From positions 6,932,001-6,996,000 of the forward strand of contig OX345640.1 in the NCBI GenBank assembly GCA_947044365.1: a stretch of 64,000 nt of DNA, in the 5' to 3' direction. This stretch comes from Petrosia ficiformis. Taxonomy: Eukaryota; Porifera; Demospongiae; Haplosclerida; Petrosiidae. Shown here piece by piece: positions 12,602 to 22,711 of the stretch. Position 1 is the first letter of the stretch, and every line of letters begins with the position of its first letter. Both the position numbers and the translations under genes were made by a program. The notes under the pieces were generated by a model, which saw only the letters and a list, made by a program, of their open reading frames with translations, searched no databases and was not told the origin of the DNA.

Positions 12602-13752
12602 CATGTGGTATTTTTTGAAGAAAATGAAGCGTACAAGATGTGATTCGACGTGTGATCAGCTGGCAAAGAAGGCAAGGCACAAGATAGAATATGACAAACG
12701 TTGGAAGGAGTTTCCTTGGCACGTTCCTGTGTATAACGAAGAAGGTAACTCTGAGAGCTGTATGGTTGGTCTGTTGTGTTCTATTTGTCAACGACATGAT
12801 ACAAAACAACGTAACCGAGCTGGTACTTGTACAGATCAGCCATGTACTTACCTGAGGAAAGACATGCTTCACCGCCACAAGGCCTCAAAAATGCATCAGG
12901 ATGTTGAAGCTTGTGAGGCAAACAGACTAGCTTCGCAAAGTGACGGTAGCATAGTACAAGCCTTCTGTTATTCGTGTAATGAACAGGAAAGCACTTCTTG
13001 GGGCTCTACGAATAATGTACTGGCTGGCCAAGGAAGAAATAGCTCATACCACTAAATTTTCTTCTCTGATGGATCTGTCAGTTCAGCTGGGAAGTGATTA
13101 TCTTAGGGAATTAAACCTTGGTAGAAATGCTCACTACACAAGTGAGCAAACCATGAGAGAGCTACTCCAATGCCTTTCAGTCCTCAGTTATTGAGGAACA
13201 GATTCTAGATGATATTCGCTCTAGTGATTTTTTTGCTCTAATGACCAACGAATCTACTGATATTGCAGTTCTTAAGCAGCTGGTACTTGAAGCTAGGTAC
13301 ATGACTGAAACTTGTGTAAAGACATCTTTTTTGCTTATTCAAGATATTCATGATGGAATGGCTGAAACAATCGAGACGGTACTTTTACAAAGGCTGGCAG
13401 TAAAATCACTGGACATCACAAGGCTTCGTGCATTTGGTAGCGATGGAGCAGCGGTAATGACTGGGAGATCGAATAGAGTGTCAGTGCAGCTCAAGAGGCT
13501 TAGTCCAAGAATGATCTCTGTCAATTGTGTAGCCCATAGGTTAGCTTTGGCTGCTGCTCATGCAGCTGATGGAATTCCATATCTACAGTGCTTCAAGTCT
13601 ATCCTTTTTTATTTCCACCAGAACAGTGCTGTTCACATGGCTAACCTACATGCTATACAAGAGGTTCTCAATGATCCCAATATAAAGTGCAAGCAGGCCA
13701 AGGATGTACGCTGGCTTTCAAATGATATGGCTATTGAGGCTATTGAGCCTAA
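12602..13752 (+). pseudogene. hAT transposase fragment (TTF-type zinc finger), frameshifted
   Basis: Three frames must be joined: about 12602-12965, 12979-13175 and 13175-13752. The N-terminus has FPWHVPVY, then CSICQRHDTKQ, CTYLRKDMLHRHKASKMHQ, a TTF/BED-like zinc finger found in hAT transposases and in domesticated ZNF862/C17orf113-type proteins. Downstream come MTNESTDIAVLKQL, FGSDGAAVMTGRSN and VNCVAHRLALAAAH, the usual blocks of the hAT RNase H-like core with two of the acidic residues. The C-terminal catalytic glutamate and dimerisation region are missing because the frame runs into unrelated sequence after NDMAIEAIEP. It is inactive. Confidence 0.75.
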
Positions 13753-13766
13753 ATAACCAGTACGAG

Positions 13767-14186
13767 GGGAATTTTAAAGGGGGGTGTCCCCCCGTTGATA
13801 GGGGTTCGAAGGGGGCACAGCCCCCTCACCGCCCAAGCAAAAAGCGGTTTCAGTGACCCCGCCCACGCGCTCTGGTGGGTACCTGAGCCATTTCCCTTGC
13901 TGTAAAACCTGAAATCATAGGTGTAGCTGATACCAACATGCAGTGGGGTCATTTTGCTTGTCCCAGTTCCAGTCAAAAGAGGGAGAGCACTGCATTTGAT
14001 TTAATCCTACAAAGCGCTTGGGGACTTTCGAGTCCCGGTAAGCAAGTTGGTAGAAGTAGTGCTCCATGTCGGAAAAGGAGCCAAGTTTGGGGTAGAGAAA
14101 GTGAACGGTGACCAAAATATATGCAATAGAGTCACCAGTGTTGAAAATGGGAAGTAATTTGAAAAACAAGCTCAGTGCTGTAAGGG
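13767..14186 (-). mobile_element. piggyBac-like MITE fragment
   Basis: This matches the complete element at 26613-27209 in reverse complement, beginning at GGGAATTTTAAAGGGG and ending in CTGTAAGGG next to TTAA (14187-14190). The other terminus, about 170 bp, is missing at the junction with the hAT transposase. Short ORFs across it are not conserved as proteins. Confidence 0.65.
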
Positions 14187-14271
14187 TTAAGAACATACTT
14201 GTAAACAGTGGATATTGAGACATATATTGATTCCCCCCACGCTCCATAAAATTTTTCTGGATAGAACTCTG

Positions 14272-14609
14272 AAAATGTAACATGCCACAAACTGATGGTT
14301 GATGTCTAATACACAAACATTTTTCCCCTTGAAATATACCCGTTATATAATATGTGATATTGTAACAGTGATTATATTACGTATACATGTGTGACATAAT
14401 TTTAAAAGGGATCTTTACCCTAATAATAATTTTCATCAAACACTTAAAATTAATACATTTAATTGATCAATCAATTTTATAGCCAAGCAAAATAATAAAA
14501 ACATTATTCATTTCAAAATGGTGGAATGCTGAACAATTGAAGGTAATCATTTGACCCACATACAATGTAGTTTAAGACGTTCTCTTTTGTAATGTTAGGT
14601 CACATATAC
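14272..14609. other. Spacer, no gene seen
   Basis: AT-rich sequence, collinear in its first part with unit 2 around 49590-49680 (ATTTTTC, CTTGAAATATACC). No exon or RNA gene is recognised. Confidence 0.45.
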
Positions 14610-14955
14610 ATGTATGCATATCCATCTACAATGTACATTACATGTATACATATCCATCTACAATGTACATTACATGTATACATATTCATCTACAATGTAC
14701 ATTACATGTATACATATCCATCTAAAATGTACATTACATGTATATACATGTATATCCATCAACAATGTACATTACATGTATACATATCCATCTACAATGT
14801 ACATTACATGTATACATATCCATCTACAATGTATGTATACATATCCATCTACAATGTACATTACATGTATACATATCCATCTACAATGTACATTACATGT
14901 ATACATATCCATCTACAATGTACATTACATGTATACATACATGTATACACTAACT
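14610..14955. repeat. 32-bp minisatellite (ATACATATCCATCTACAATG type), unit 1
   Basis: About ten near-identical 32-bp copies run head to tail. The unit is ATACATATCCATCTACAATG followed by TACATTACATGT. One copy is short and one carries an extra ATATACATGT. Related arrays are at 50560-50775 and 51765-51955. The ORFs across it are chance open frames. Confidence 0.9.
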
Positions 14956-14995
14956 GTTTCTCTGATTCATCAGCAATAAGAACAGCTGTCAAATT

Positions 14996-15599
14996 CTATT
15001 CTCTTTCTTTAACAAGTAGTTCTCTTCTTAGTTTCAGTTTCTCAAGTGTGACTAAACCTGGTAATATCAGAACACATACATAAATAACACATTATATATA
15101 ATAATTACATATTATTTATGAGTTTATACATGTACATAAATAAGAGGCTTTTGGATAATAAACATTTTTATTGAATCACTTATATTTAAATGCTCCATGT
15201 TCAGTCATTCTGTATTATAATACAACTAAATTAGGTATGTAAGTGAAGTAATAGTTACTCTTCCTGGATAACAAGACAAGATGGCTTCCTATACTGGTAA
15301 AATGCCTGAATAGTGACTGTTTAGTATTTGATCAAAATTTACATTATCCAAACTACACAATATACTAATACATATACAAACCAATTGTAAAGTACTTCTT
15401 CAAATATTGTTCAATATTTATCTTGTGTAGACTGAAATACAAGCTCTTCACTACACTGTTATACTACATGTAAGTGTTGTCATGGTAATTTGTAATGATG
15501 TATCAATAATACCAATACCTCTGATATTTTCTGTTTTAACTCTTTTCTCTGTTTTTCTCTCAATAAGCTACCTGCTCCAGTGCCTTGCTTAGTAATCAT
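14996..15599 (-). other. Two coiled-coil exon-like ORFs (minus strand)
   Basis: At 15519-15599 an ATG opens MITKQGTGAGSLLREKQRKE and continues lysine/glutamate-rich to a GTATTG donor. At 14996-15057 an AG acceptor precedes VTLEKLKLRRELLVKERE and a stop. Both blocks recur in unit 2 (about 51990-52065 and 52544-52622), but there the ATG is TTG and the stop is lost. The two pieces do not join in phase with the splice sites I see, so this may be a decayed gene or need another exon. Charged helical sequence resembles the coiled-coil exons of the ankyrin gene. Confidence 0.3.
15100..15518. other. Spacer or intron, no gene seen
   Basis: Matches unit 2 at about 52120-52543 with scattered differences. 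No feature is recognised. Confidence 0.45.
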
Positions 15600-15839
15600 G
15601 CACTACACACAAAGTCCCACATGTTGCGTGGGCGAGGTCACCCCGCCCATTATCATAACCAGCTACCCAATCAGATCAGTGAACTGTTTTGAGTGACTGA
15701 TGATTTGGAATTTTATGTTGGAGACAGCAAAATATGGAAAATGAACATACAGAATCATTACATATTGTCAGAAGATAGATGTGTGGATAGAGAGTGTTTG
15801 GATGGATGTATGGATGGATGTGTGCACAGCCATGCAGAC

Positions 15840-16035
15840 CATCATTGAATGGATGGGTGAATGGATGCACAGTTGGACCAATAGATTGGTGGATGGATGC
15901 ACAGTCAGACCAATGGATGGGTGGATGGATGCACAGTCAAACCAATGGATGGGTGGATCGATGCACAGTTGGACCAATGGATGGGTGGATGGATGCACAG
16001 TTGGACCAGTCGATGGGTGGGTGGATGCATAGTCA
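15840..16035. repeat. 32-bp minisatellite (ACCAATGGATGGGTGG type), unit 1
   Basis: About six copies of a 32-bp unit beginning ACCAATGGATGGGTGGATGG, followed by ATGCACAGTCGG. The unit-2 array at 52800-53295 has about fifteen copies. Apparent proteins rich in MDGWMD are frame artefacts of the repeat. Confidence 0.9.
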
Positions 16036-17005
16036 GTCCAATAAATAGATAGATAGATTATTAGACTTATTAAATTGATGCCTGAATTCCATTAGCACAA
16101 TTCAGTATAACAGATACATCTTTTTGTATTAAGTTCAGAATACGTTTCAGGAAATTAAAAGCAGTGACCTTTTCTTCCTCTTTCTCTGATTATTCCACTT
16201 CTTCTTCTTTACTGTTCGTTCTTTCTTTCTTTCTTATTATTATTAACAGAACAAGCTTCAAAAGAACCTAATGATGATCAAATTTGACTACAATAGCAAG
16301 TGAGGAATATGCATCTGTGACAAGGGAAACACTTGAAGAGATTCATGTGTGTTTTATTATAAATGTATTAATTAATATTTGAATTCAAAGAACCACATAA
16401 CAATTATTAGTAGAGTAAGAATAGTTTGAGAGCATTCAAAATGACTATAAACAATATATTATTACTATTAGTAAGTTAATATCTATATACATGTATATAT
16501 GTATGTTGTATTTTTATTATTGTCTTCATTTCTTTTGCCATACAGGGTAAGGATTATGTATGGGTCTTGGGCTTAGTGTCTTAGGAATTAAGGGGTTTTT
16601 GTGTTTAGGTTTAGGTCTTTGGCTCAGGATCATGGGACCAGGTTAGGTACTAGTTTCAGGCTACATATACAAGTAGATTAGTGATTAATTATCAGTTTAT
16701 TACTTATACTATTTATTTCAGAATACACTGATGAAATTCTTATGGACACCAAACAAGAATGAGAAGAGAAGCTCTTTGGAATTGAAATGCTTCATCAAAC
16801 AGATTCTTTGATTATCCTGCATATATTCATAAAATGGAATCTAATGATTCTCAGGAGGACATGAAGTACACAAGTGATACTGTGAGTAGACTGTCTATTT
16901 ATGTGTATGTGTATCTAATTACTATCTATATAATACACAATTGTAGCTGTAATTATTTATTAATATGATGACGATAATGTTATAGATATTCATTACCATG
17001 TTGTA
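16036..17005 (+). other. Conserved non-repeat block with exon-like pieces
   Basis: On the plus strand a pyrimidine tract ending TATTAACAG at about 16250 precedes a short open stretch. TTATTTCAG at about 16722 precedes YTDEILMDTKQE and a TGA. Both recur in unit 2 (about 53490 and 54845). The reading frames are short and stop in both units, so these may be remnants of a dead gene. Nothing is identified. Confidence 0.25.
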
Positions 17006-17096
17006 ATATATAATAGAGTAATTTTATTGAGCCTTAATAACACGGTAGAGTTTTTTAAATTATCAATAACAATAATAAAATTATTATTAATAAAAA

Positions 17097-17130
17097 CTGA
17101 ATGTTTCGACCCGAAGGTCTTCTTCAGCAG
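17097..17130 (-). ncRNA. Hammerhead-like motif in the left arm
   Basis: On the minus strand the sequence CTGCTGA, then AGAAGACC-TTCG-GGTC, then GAAAC matches the layout of a hammerhead core: CUGANGA, a hairpin with a UUCG loop, GAAA. The core has C where A6 is expected, and extra bases sit before the stem. Penelope-like elements are known to carry hammerhead ribozymes near their ends. Whether this variant cleaves is doubtful. Confidence 0.4.
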
Positions 17131-17308
17131 TATACAAAAAACAAAACCAAATAGCCTATTTATATACGGACAGATAACAAGTGATGACATCATGACAGTA
17201 CAAAGAGTGAGAACAATGATGGTACAGGAATACAAAGGGTAGTACAGAAAATAACAAGGTTTGACAATGATGGTACAAGAAAAGTAAACTATGACATGAA
17301 GGTTTAGA

Positions 17309-19264
17309 TTAAGTCTGTGATGGTAGAATAGAGTCCCAAGACGGATTAATGTGTACTCCAGGGTCTGTATTGATGGTGTCAGAAGTACTTTTTATTAAGA
17401 TAGCTTCTCTGATCTTTCTTCTTCTCCAATTTTCTTCAACTGCTAAAACTTCACACTTGTCCCATAGAATACTGTGACCTGTAGAATGAACATGTACTGA
17501 TATAGCATTGTTATGATCTCCGATCTTGATAGCTCTCTTGTGTTCACTCATCCTGATCTTGAAAGTCCTTCCGGTTTCACCTATGTAAGTTCCACCACAT
17601 TCACAATGAATGGCATAAATGACCCCCGTCTTTTCAAAGGGTGGAATCGGTGTTTTGACTTGTGTCAACATATTCCCAAGTGTGCTTTTACTGGTAAAGG
17701 CAATTTTCACTGGTAGATGTTTACAAACTACATCAATATTCTCACTGAGTCCCGGAGTGTATGGCAACACAAGGGTCTTAATCTCTTCATTAGTTCCCTT
17801 TTCCCCATGATCTTGTTTGGGGCATGTGCCGGTCTTCTTCCTCAGTGCTGCCTGGACTTTCTGTCTTGGGTAGCCATTGTCCATAAAGATATTCTTTAAC
17901 TTTTTTCTCTCATCACTCTCCATTCTATCATCTCCACAAATCTTCTCAGCCCTAGATCTAAGTGTTTTGATGATCCCCATTTTCACTCTGGGGTGATGGC
18001 TAGATCTATAGTTGAGATACCTGTTGGTGTTTGTAGGTTTCCGGTAGATGTCAGTTGTGAGTCTGTTATCTTTCCTCTCAACTAGTACATCTAGAAAGGG
18101 TAACTTACCACTTACCTCTTCCTCCATTGTGAAGTCTATTCTTGTGTGAAGTCCATTAAGATGTTCCAAGAACTCACCAAGGTGGTTTTCTCCATGTTGC
18201 CACACCACAAACGTATCATCGACATACCTTAGCCACAGTTTTGGTGGTAAATCACATGTGACTAAAGCTGTTCCTTCAAAGTCCTCCATAAAGATGTTAG
18301 CAACAACTGGAGACAACGGAGACCCCATGGCGGTACCATCTTTCTGCTCATAAAAACAGTCATTAAACCTAAAGAAAGTGGATCTGAGACAGAGATTAGT
18401 TAAATCACAAATCTCATCAATTGTTAAGGTGGTTCTCTCATCTAAAGTGTCATCTACAACTAATCGATCACGTATGATCCTGAGGGAATCATCAATAGGC
18501 ACCATGGTGAAAAGACTTTTAACATCAAAGCTAACTAGTCTGTCCACCTCTTGCAATTCTATCTCCGATATCCTCTCAACAAAATGAGTCGAGTTACGGA
18601 TATATGAATTGGTTTTGCCTACAATTGGTGACAAAATACGGCAAAGCTCTTTTGCCAACTGGTAGGTTGGAGACCCAATTGTACTAACAATCGGTCTGAG
18701 AGGTATACCGGCTTTATGCACCTTAGGTAGTCCATATATCTGGGGACATTTAGATTGTTGGGGTGTTAAGCGTTTCCTTAGGGGGGTGGGTAGGCTACTA
18801 TTCCTTTCTAACCTAATAAGGGTGTCCTTAACCTTTTTCTCTATTGTTGCCGTGGGGTTTCTCTTAATTCTTGTATAATCCTTACCTTTAAGTAGTTCAT
18901 CCATCTTGCCTTCATAATCATTCTTATCCATTACAACTGTTGCATTGCCTTTGTCTGCCTTGATCACAACTAGATCGTTATCATCCTGTAAACTTCTAAC
19001 AGCATCCCTTTCAGACTTCCTTAAAGTAGGTTTGGAACCTTGATAATTATCAAGACACCTACTGACTTCTTCTCTTAACTTTTGTCCTCCTTCTTTCATC
19101 ATACCTGCAACCTGTTCTGTCCTAGCAATGATGTCTTCCTTAGGGACATTCTTAGGAGCGATGGCAAAGTTGAGACCAAGTGAAAGCACTCGTTCTTGTT
19201 CAACGGTGAGAGCCTTCCTGCTGAGGTTCACCACTACATTCTGCTTAGTAGATGATCTAGCCAT
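17309..19264 (-). CDS. Penelope-like polyprotein: reverse transcriptase plus GIY-YIG endonuclease
   Basis: The open frame has 651 codons from the ATG at 19264; an in-frame GTG lies one codon further upstream. It makes an enzyme that copies the element's RNA into DNA at a nick. Visible blocks in order: VVNLSRKALT and LGLNF near the N-terminus, typical of this class; VVIKADKGNATVV near residue 100; LRPIVSTIGSP; VSFDVKSLFT; GTAMGSPLSPVVANIFME; the catalytic LRYVDDTFV with Y at about 347; then from about residue 545 the endonuclease signature GVIYAIHCECGGTYIGETGR. The length is near that of intact family members and no stop or frameshift interrupts it, so it may be active or only recently silenced. 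The start is uncertain because the first codons lie at the arm junction. Confidence 0.9.
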   Translation of the reverse strand: MARSSTKQNVVVNLSRKALTVEQERVLSLGLNFAIAPKNVPKEDIIARTEQVAGMMKEGGQKLREEVSRCLDNYQGSKPTLRKSERDAVRSLQDDNDLVVIKADKGNATVVMDKNDYEGKMDELLKGKDYTRIKRNPTATIEKKVKDTLIRLERNSSLPTPLRKRLTPQQSKCPQIYGLPKVHKAGIPLRPIVSTIGSPTYQLAKELCRILSPIVGKTNSYIRNSTHFVERISEIELQEVDRLVSFDVKSLFTMVPIDDSLRIIRDRLVVDDTLDERTTLTIDEICDLTNLCLRSTFFRFNDCFYEQKDGTAMGSPLSPVVANIFMEDFEGTALVTCDLPPKLWLRYVDDTFVVWQHGENHLGEFLEHLNGLHTRIDFTMEEEVSGKLPFLDVLVERKDNRLTTDIYRKPTNTNRYLNYRSSHHPRVKMGIIKTLRSRAEKICGDDRMESDERKKLKNIFMDNGYPRQKVQAALRKKTGTCPKQDHGEKGTNEEIKTLVLPYTPGLSENIDVVCKHLPVKIAFTSKSTLGNMLTQVKTPIPPFEKTGVIYAIHCECGGTYIGETGRTFKIRMSEHKRAIKIGDHNNAISVHVHSTGHSILWDKCEVLAVEENWRRRKIREAILIKSTSDTINTDPGVHINPSWDSILPSQT

Positions 19265-19951
19265 CACCCCAGAGTGAAAATGGGGATCATCAAAACACTT
19301 AGATCTAGGGCTGAGAAGATTTGTGGAGATGATAGAATGGAGAGTGATGGGAGAAAAAAGTTAAAGAATATCTTTATGGACAATGGCTACCCAAGACAGA
19401 AAGTCCAGGCAGCACTGAGGAAGAAGACCGGCACATGCCCCAAACAAGATCATGGGGAAAAGGGAACTAATGAAGAGATTAAGACCCTTGTGTTGCCATA
19501 CACTCTGGGACTCAGTGAGAATATTGATGTAGTTTGTAAACATCTACCAGTGAAAATTGCCTTTACCAGTAAAAGCACACTTGGGAATATGTTGACACAA
19601 GTCAAAACACCGATTCCACCCTTTGAAAAGACGGGGGTCATTTATGCCATTCATTGTGAATGTGGTGGAACTTACATAGGTGAAACCGGAAGGACTTTCA
19701 AGATCAGGATGAGTGAACACAAGAGAGCTATCAAGATCGGAGATCATAACAATGCTATATCAGTACATGTTCATTCTACAGGTCACGGTATTCTATGGGA
19801 CAAGTGTGAAGTTTTAGCAGTTGAAGAAAATTGGAGAAGAAGAAAGATCAGAGAAGCTATCTTAATAAAAAGTACTTCTGACACCATCAATACAGACCCT
19901 GGAGTACACATTAATCCGTCTTGGGACTCTATTCTACCATCACAGACTTAA
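19265..19951 (+). pseudogene. Truncated inverted copy of the Penelope-like ORF (GIY-YIG part)
   Basis: The plus-strand frame continues open through about 225 codons and ends in the same C-terminus as the full ORF. It lacks the reverse transcriptase: it begins at the PRVKMGIIKTLRSRAEK region, just after the RT thumb. It includes the complete GIY-YIG signature. It is the coding part of the right arm and by itself cannot encode the full enzyme. Confidence 0.85.
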
Positions 19952-20129
19952 TCTAAACCTTCATGTCATAGTTTACTTTTCTTGTACCATCATTGTCAAA
20001 CCTTGTTATTTTCTGTACTACCCTTTGTATTCCTGTACCATCATTGTTCTCACTCTTTGTACTGTCATGATGTCATCACTTGTTATCTGTCCGTATATAA
20101 ATAGGCTATTTGGTTTTGTTTTTTGTATA

Positions 20130-20163
20130 CTGTTGAAGAAGACCTTCGGGTCGAAACGTTCAG
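20130..20163 (+). ncRNA. Hammerhead-like motif in the right arm
   Basis: CTGTTGA, the AGAAGACC-TTCG-GGTC hairpin and GAAAC repeat the left-arm motif in opposite orientation, here with T at the position of conserved A6. It sits downstream of the truncated ORF, the position expected of the element's 3' end. Confidence 0.4.
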
Positions 20164-20254
20164 TTTTTATTAATAATAATTTTATTATTGTTATTGATAA
20201 TTTAAAAAACTCTACCGTGTTATTAAGGCTCAATAAAATTACTCTATTATATAT

Positions 20255-21960
20255 GATGACATTTCCACCCATGCAAACATTAATGATCATAACGACATTT
20301 GTGTGTGTGTGTGTGTTAATTATAATTAATTATGTGAGCTTTAATTAGAAATGATTATGAGAAAATGAATTGAATTATTGTCGGAACTTGGATCATGAGA
20401 TGGAAAGTAAGAAATTCAGAGTTTCTGAATGTATGAATGATTCTATAATAAATATATAAGTTCCTACACAATGGAGTTAATTAATAGTTATCAACATAAT
20501 AAACATCACCTGATTATTTACATTAACATTTTACATTTGTCATAACACGTACCTTTCTCAATTGATTAGATGATCTGGCTCCAGTCCATTCGATATTGTG
20601 TTTATCATGATGAAATAATACCAATGTGAAGAATAACAATAAAAAATGCATTATGTATATGTATATACTTGTTACTTACTTTCTCACTTTATGTAGATAT
20701 CATTGAATCCTATGTCAACAGTCATCCAGTAGCATATGAAGTCAAAATTTTATTGCGTTCCTCTCACATTATGAAACATTGATATTCTTGGAAATGACCT
20801 TTTGGGTGAGTTGATGTTTTGGGGAATGAACATTTTGATAGTTCACATAATGGTACTGATTCAATCATGTAATTATGTATGTATAGTTTGTCTATATCCA
20901 TGTAAATGTGTACAAAATATTGAATAATGTTGTTTCTCATATATTGTACAGTTATTAGTTATTGTGGGTGTAGCTGATCATATATTAGGTGGTAATACTG
21001 AAGAGATACTTGAGATTTCATGTCAATTATGAGGTGTGGTTAATGAAATTTTATGTGAAGTTTGATTATATTTTCATCCTGTAGCAGCTAAGGTAGAGTA
21101 TACATGTACTGTGCTACTGTATCCCATAAAAAGTTTACACCTACATTAAAAATTATATGTAATATTTATAGTATATCATACATCTGTGTATTATATAATT
21201 ATAATATGATATAGTTATATGTGATTTATCAGATTGAGGATGTAAATAATGACCCAAGATGATGCCAATGGGTCCTATGCCACTAGAAACATCCAAATTC
21301 ATTGAAAGTATTGATATGAGATAGATGGATAGATAGATTTATAAATAGATAGATAGATAGTTATGTAGGATTTTAGATATAGAACTGTTACATGTATATA
21401 GGTATGCAGTTAGGTACAGGTATATACATATATAGCTATTAATACATATGTAGATAGATAGACAAATTGTGTAGAACGATGTAGATGTACTAGAATTATT
21501 AAGATTATGTCATCCCACAGATTTGAATGTGAAAGAATAAACAAGTCAGTATTTGAGAAAAAGCATGTCAATGAGGCTAGACAGCTCCATTTCTGGCCAA
21601 TATGAATGATATCAAGAAACCATAATACTAATATGATCTGATGTACTGAAATTTTCAGGTCGCTTGAAACATACCTATGCAGTTACAACCAAGGGAATTG
21701 ACCAATCAAATTTGAGTATCACGTGAATTAGTAGATTTGATTGGTCTGGGGACTGGGATGAGAATATCAAGCAACCTAAAAAGCATGATATAACTTATTG
21801 CGTATTTTGAATTTGTTTTAGTAGTTGTTTTTTTTTGTGTATTACCTTGTTACTATGGTAACATCAGCACAGTTGATTACTGTATAATGATAATCATTGC
21901 ATTGTTCAATAACAACCTCATTGTTGCTCTGGTAATATGAATACATAATTAAGTATTTTT
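20255..21960. other. Conserved spacer, no clear gene
   Basis: Collinear with about 54990-56820 in unit 2, which has two extra small insertions (56183-56345 and 56546-56722). It contains GT and GATA microsatellites (20295-20320 and 21325-21360). A plus-strand block near 20738-20870 (unit 2: 55440-55580) keeps a short open frame with DIDILGNDLL in unit 2 only. No gene is recognised. Confidence 0.35.
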
Positions 21961-21964
21961 AGGT

Positions 21965-22090
21965 AATAGTAAGTATGTATGATGAGAGAATAAAGAGAAA
22001 CCAGCTGGGATTTGAACTTGACACTTTCTGATTACTATAGTCAGATTCTCTATCATCTGAGCTACTCGAGCCAGGCTGAAGAAGAGCACT
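21965..22090 (-). repeat. tRNA-derived SINE
   Basis: Read on the minus strand it carries TAGCTCAGATGATAGAG (A-box-like) and AAGTTCAAATCCC (B-box, GTTCAAATC), spaced as in a tRNA, with an anticodon-stem-like TCTGA...TCAGA between. Next to it lies AGGTATGTATGATGAGAG, which recurs at 22320 and 56820. The same block is at 56810-56925. It is too degenerate for a functional tRNA. Confidence 0.6.
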
Positions 22091-22309
22091 TCATAGACAA
22101 TGTCTACTACTTAGGTCAGGCAAATTCAGCCATGTGTCTCTTTCTATTGGTAGTTCACTAGTCTAATACCACAAATGTTATGCATGTTCCATCAGAACTT
22201 CTTTCAAGGTGGACCAGTAAGACCAATTCCTCTGACCTGTTGTGGGTGCAACATCGCAAACTAGCTGGCTTCAAAGCGCGTGTGTACAAAGTTATAATTA
22301 AAGTATATT

Positions 22310-22440
22310 AAATGACTAGGTATGTATGATGAGAGAATAAAGAGGGAGACACATGTACAGGAAAAATCTGGATTAGCTCTGGTTTGAACCCAAGACCTTC
22401 TGATTACTAGTCATATGCTCTATCATCTGGCAAAAATAAT
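22310..22440 (-). repeat. Second tRNA-derived SINE copy
   Basis: Minus strand: GATGATAGAGCATATGACTA then GGTCTTGGGTTCAAACCAGA, with a perfect B-box GGTTCAAACC. It shares the AATGACTAGGTATGTATGAT body with the copy at 21965. In unit 2 most of this copy is deleted, leaving only the part at about 57090-57150. Confidence 0.6.
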
Positions 22441-22711
22441 GGGATCGATAAAGATGGCACAAGTATATAAAAAGATTGTTTGTCCTTCCAAGCTAAAGTT
22501 ATCACATTTCCCTAACCTCATGATGAATATGAAAGGATCTTTAGTGGAAGGTTCCTTTCATTTGCAATTATGTGTAGTGAGTGAATGTAATTAGATGTAA
22601 GCATTCATTATTTTTTATAATTTAAATGGAAATACTATATAGTTGTACTTTAAAAATTACTAATACGAAATTAACAGCTAAATTATGAAGTGTACATATT
22701 AATTGTCATAG

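Larger units (their letters stand above)
12485..14271 (+). mobile_element. hAT-type DNA transposon, decayed, with nested insertion
   Basis: The left end is CAGGGTTCTCGC and the right end is GAACTCTG, an 8-bp imperfect terminal inverted repeat. AAAATG lies outside both ends (GAAAATG before, AAAATGTA after), consistent with a short target duplication. Unit 2 near 49580 shows the same flanks without the element. The left two thirds carry a broken hAT transposase; the right third is a piggyBac-like fragment (about 13767-14186) that replaces the transposase C-terminus. Confidence 0.65.
17006..20254 (-). mobile_element. Penelope-like retroelement with about 1-kb inverted arms
   Basis: The left arm (about 17006-18006) and right arm (about 19256-20254) are near-identical inverted copies of the 3' part of a Penelope-like element. 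The unique centre (18007-19255) holds the rest of the ORF. A full copy on the minus strand thus abuts a 5'-truncated copy in the opposite direction, an arrangement known for Penelope elements. The arms differ at only a few bases (for example two or three residues across the GIY-YIG part), so insertion is recent. Unit 2 near 54985 lacks it. A clean target duplication could not be defined. Confidence 0.85.

Noticed and set aside
14610..14955. CRISPR-like array because of regular 32-bp repeats
   Set aside because: The copies are contiguous with no unique spacers, and the DNA is animal; it is a minisatellite.
17513..18587. Plus-strand ORFs within the Penelope-like element
   Set aside because: Antisense shadows of the RT/GIY-YIG frame.
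21990..22075. Functional tRNA gene on the minus strand
   Set aside because: A- and B-box-like blocks are present, but stems are mismatched, the same block recurs with a shared tail sequence, and copies are degenerate; a SINE explains it.
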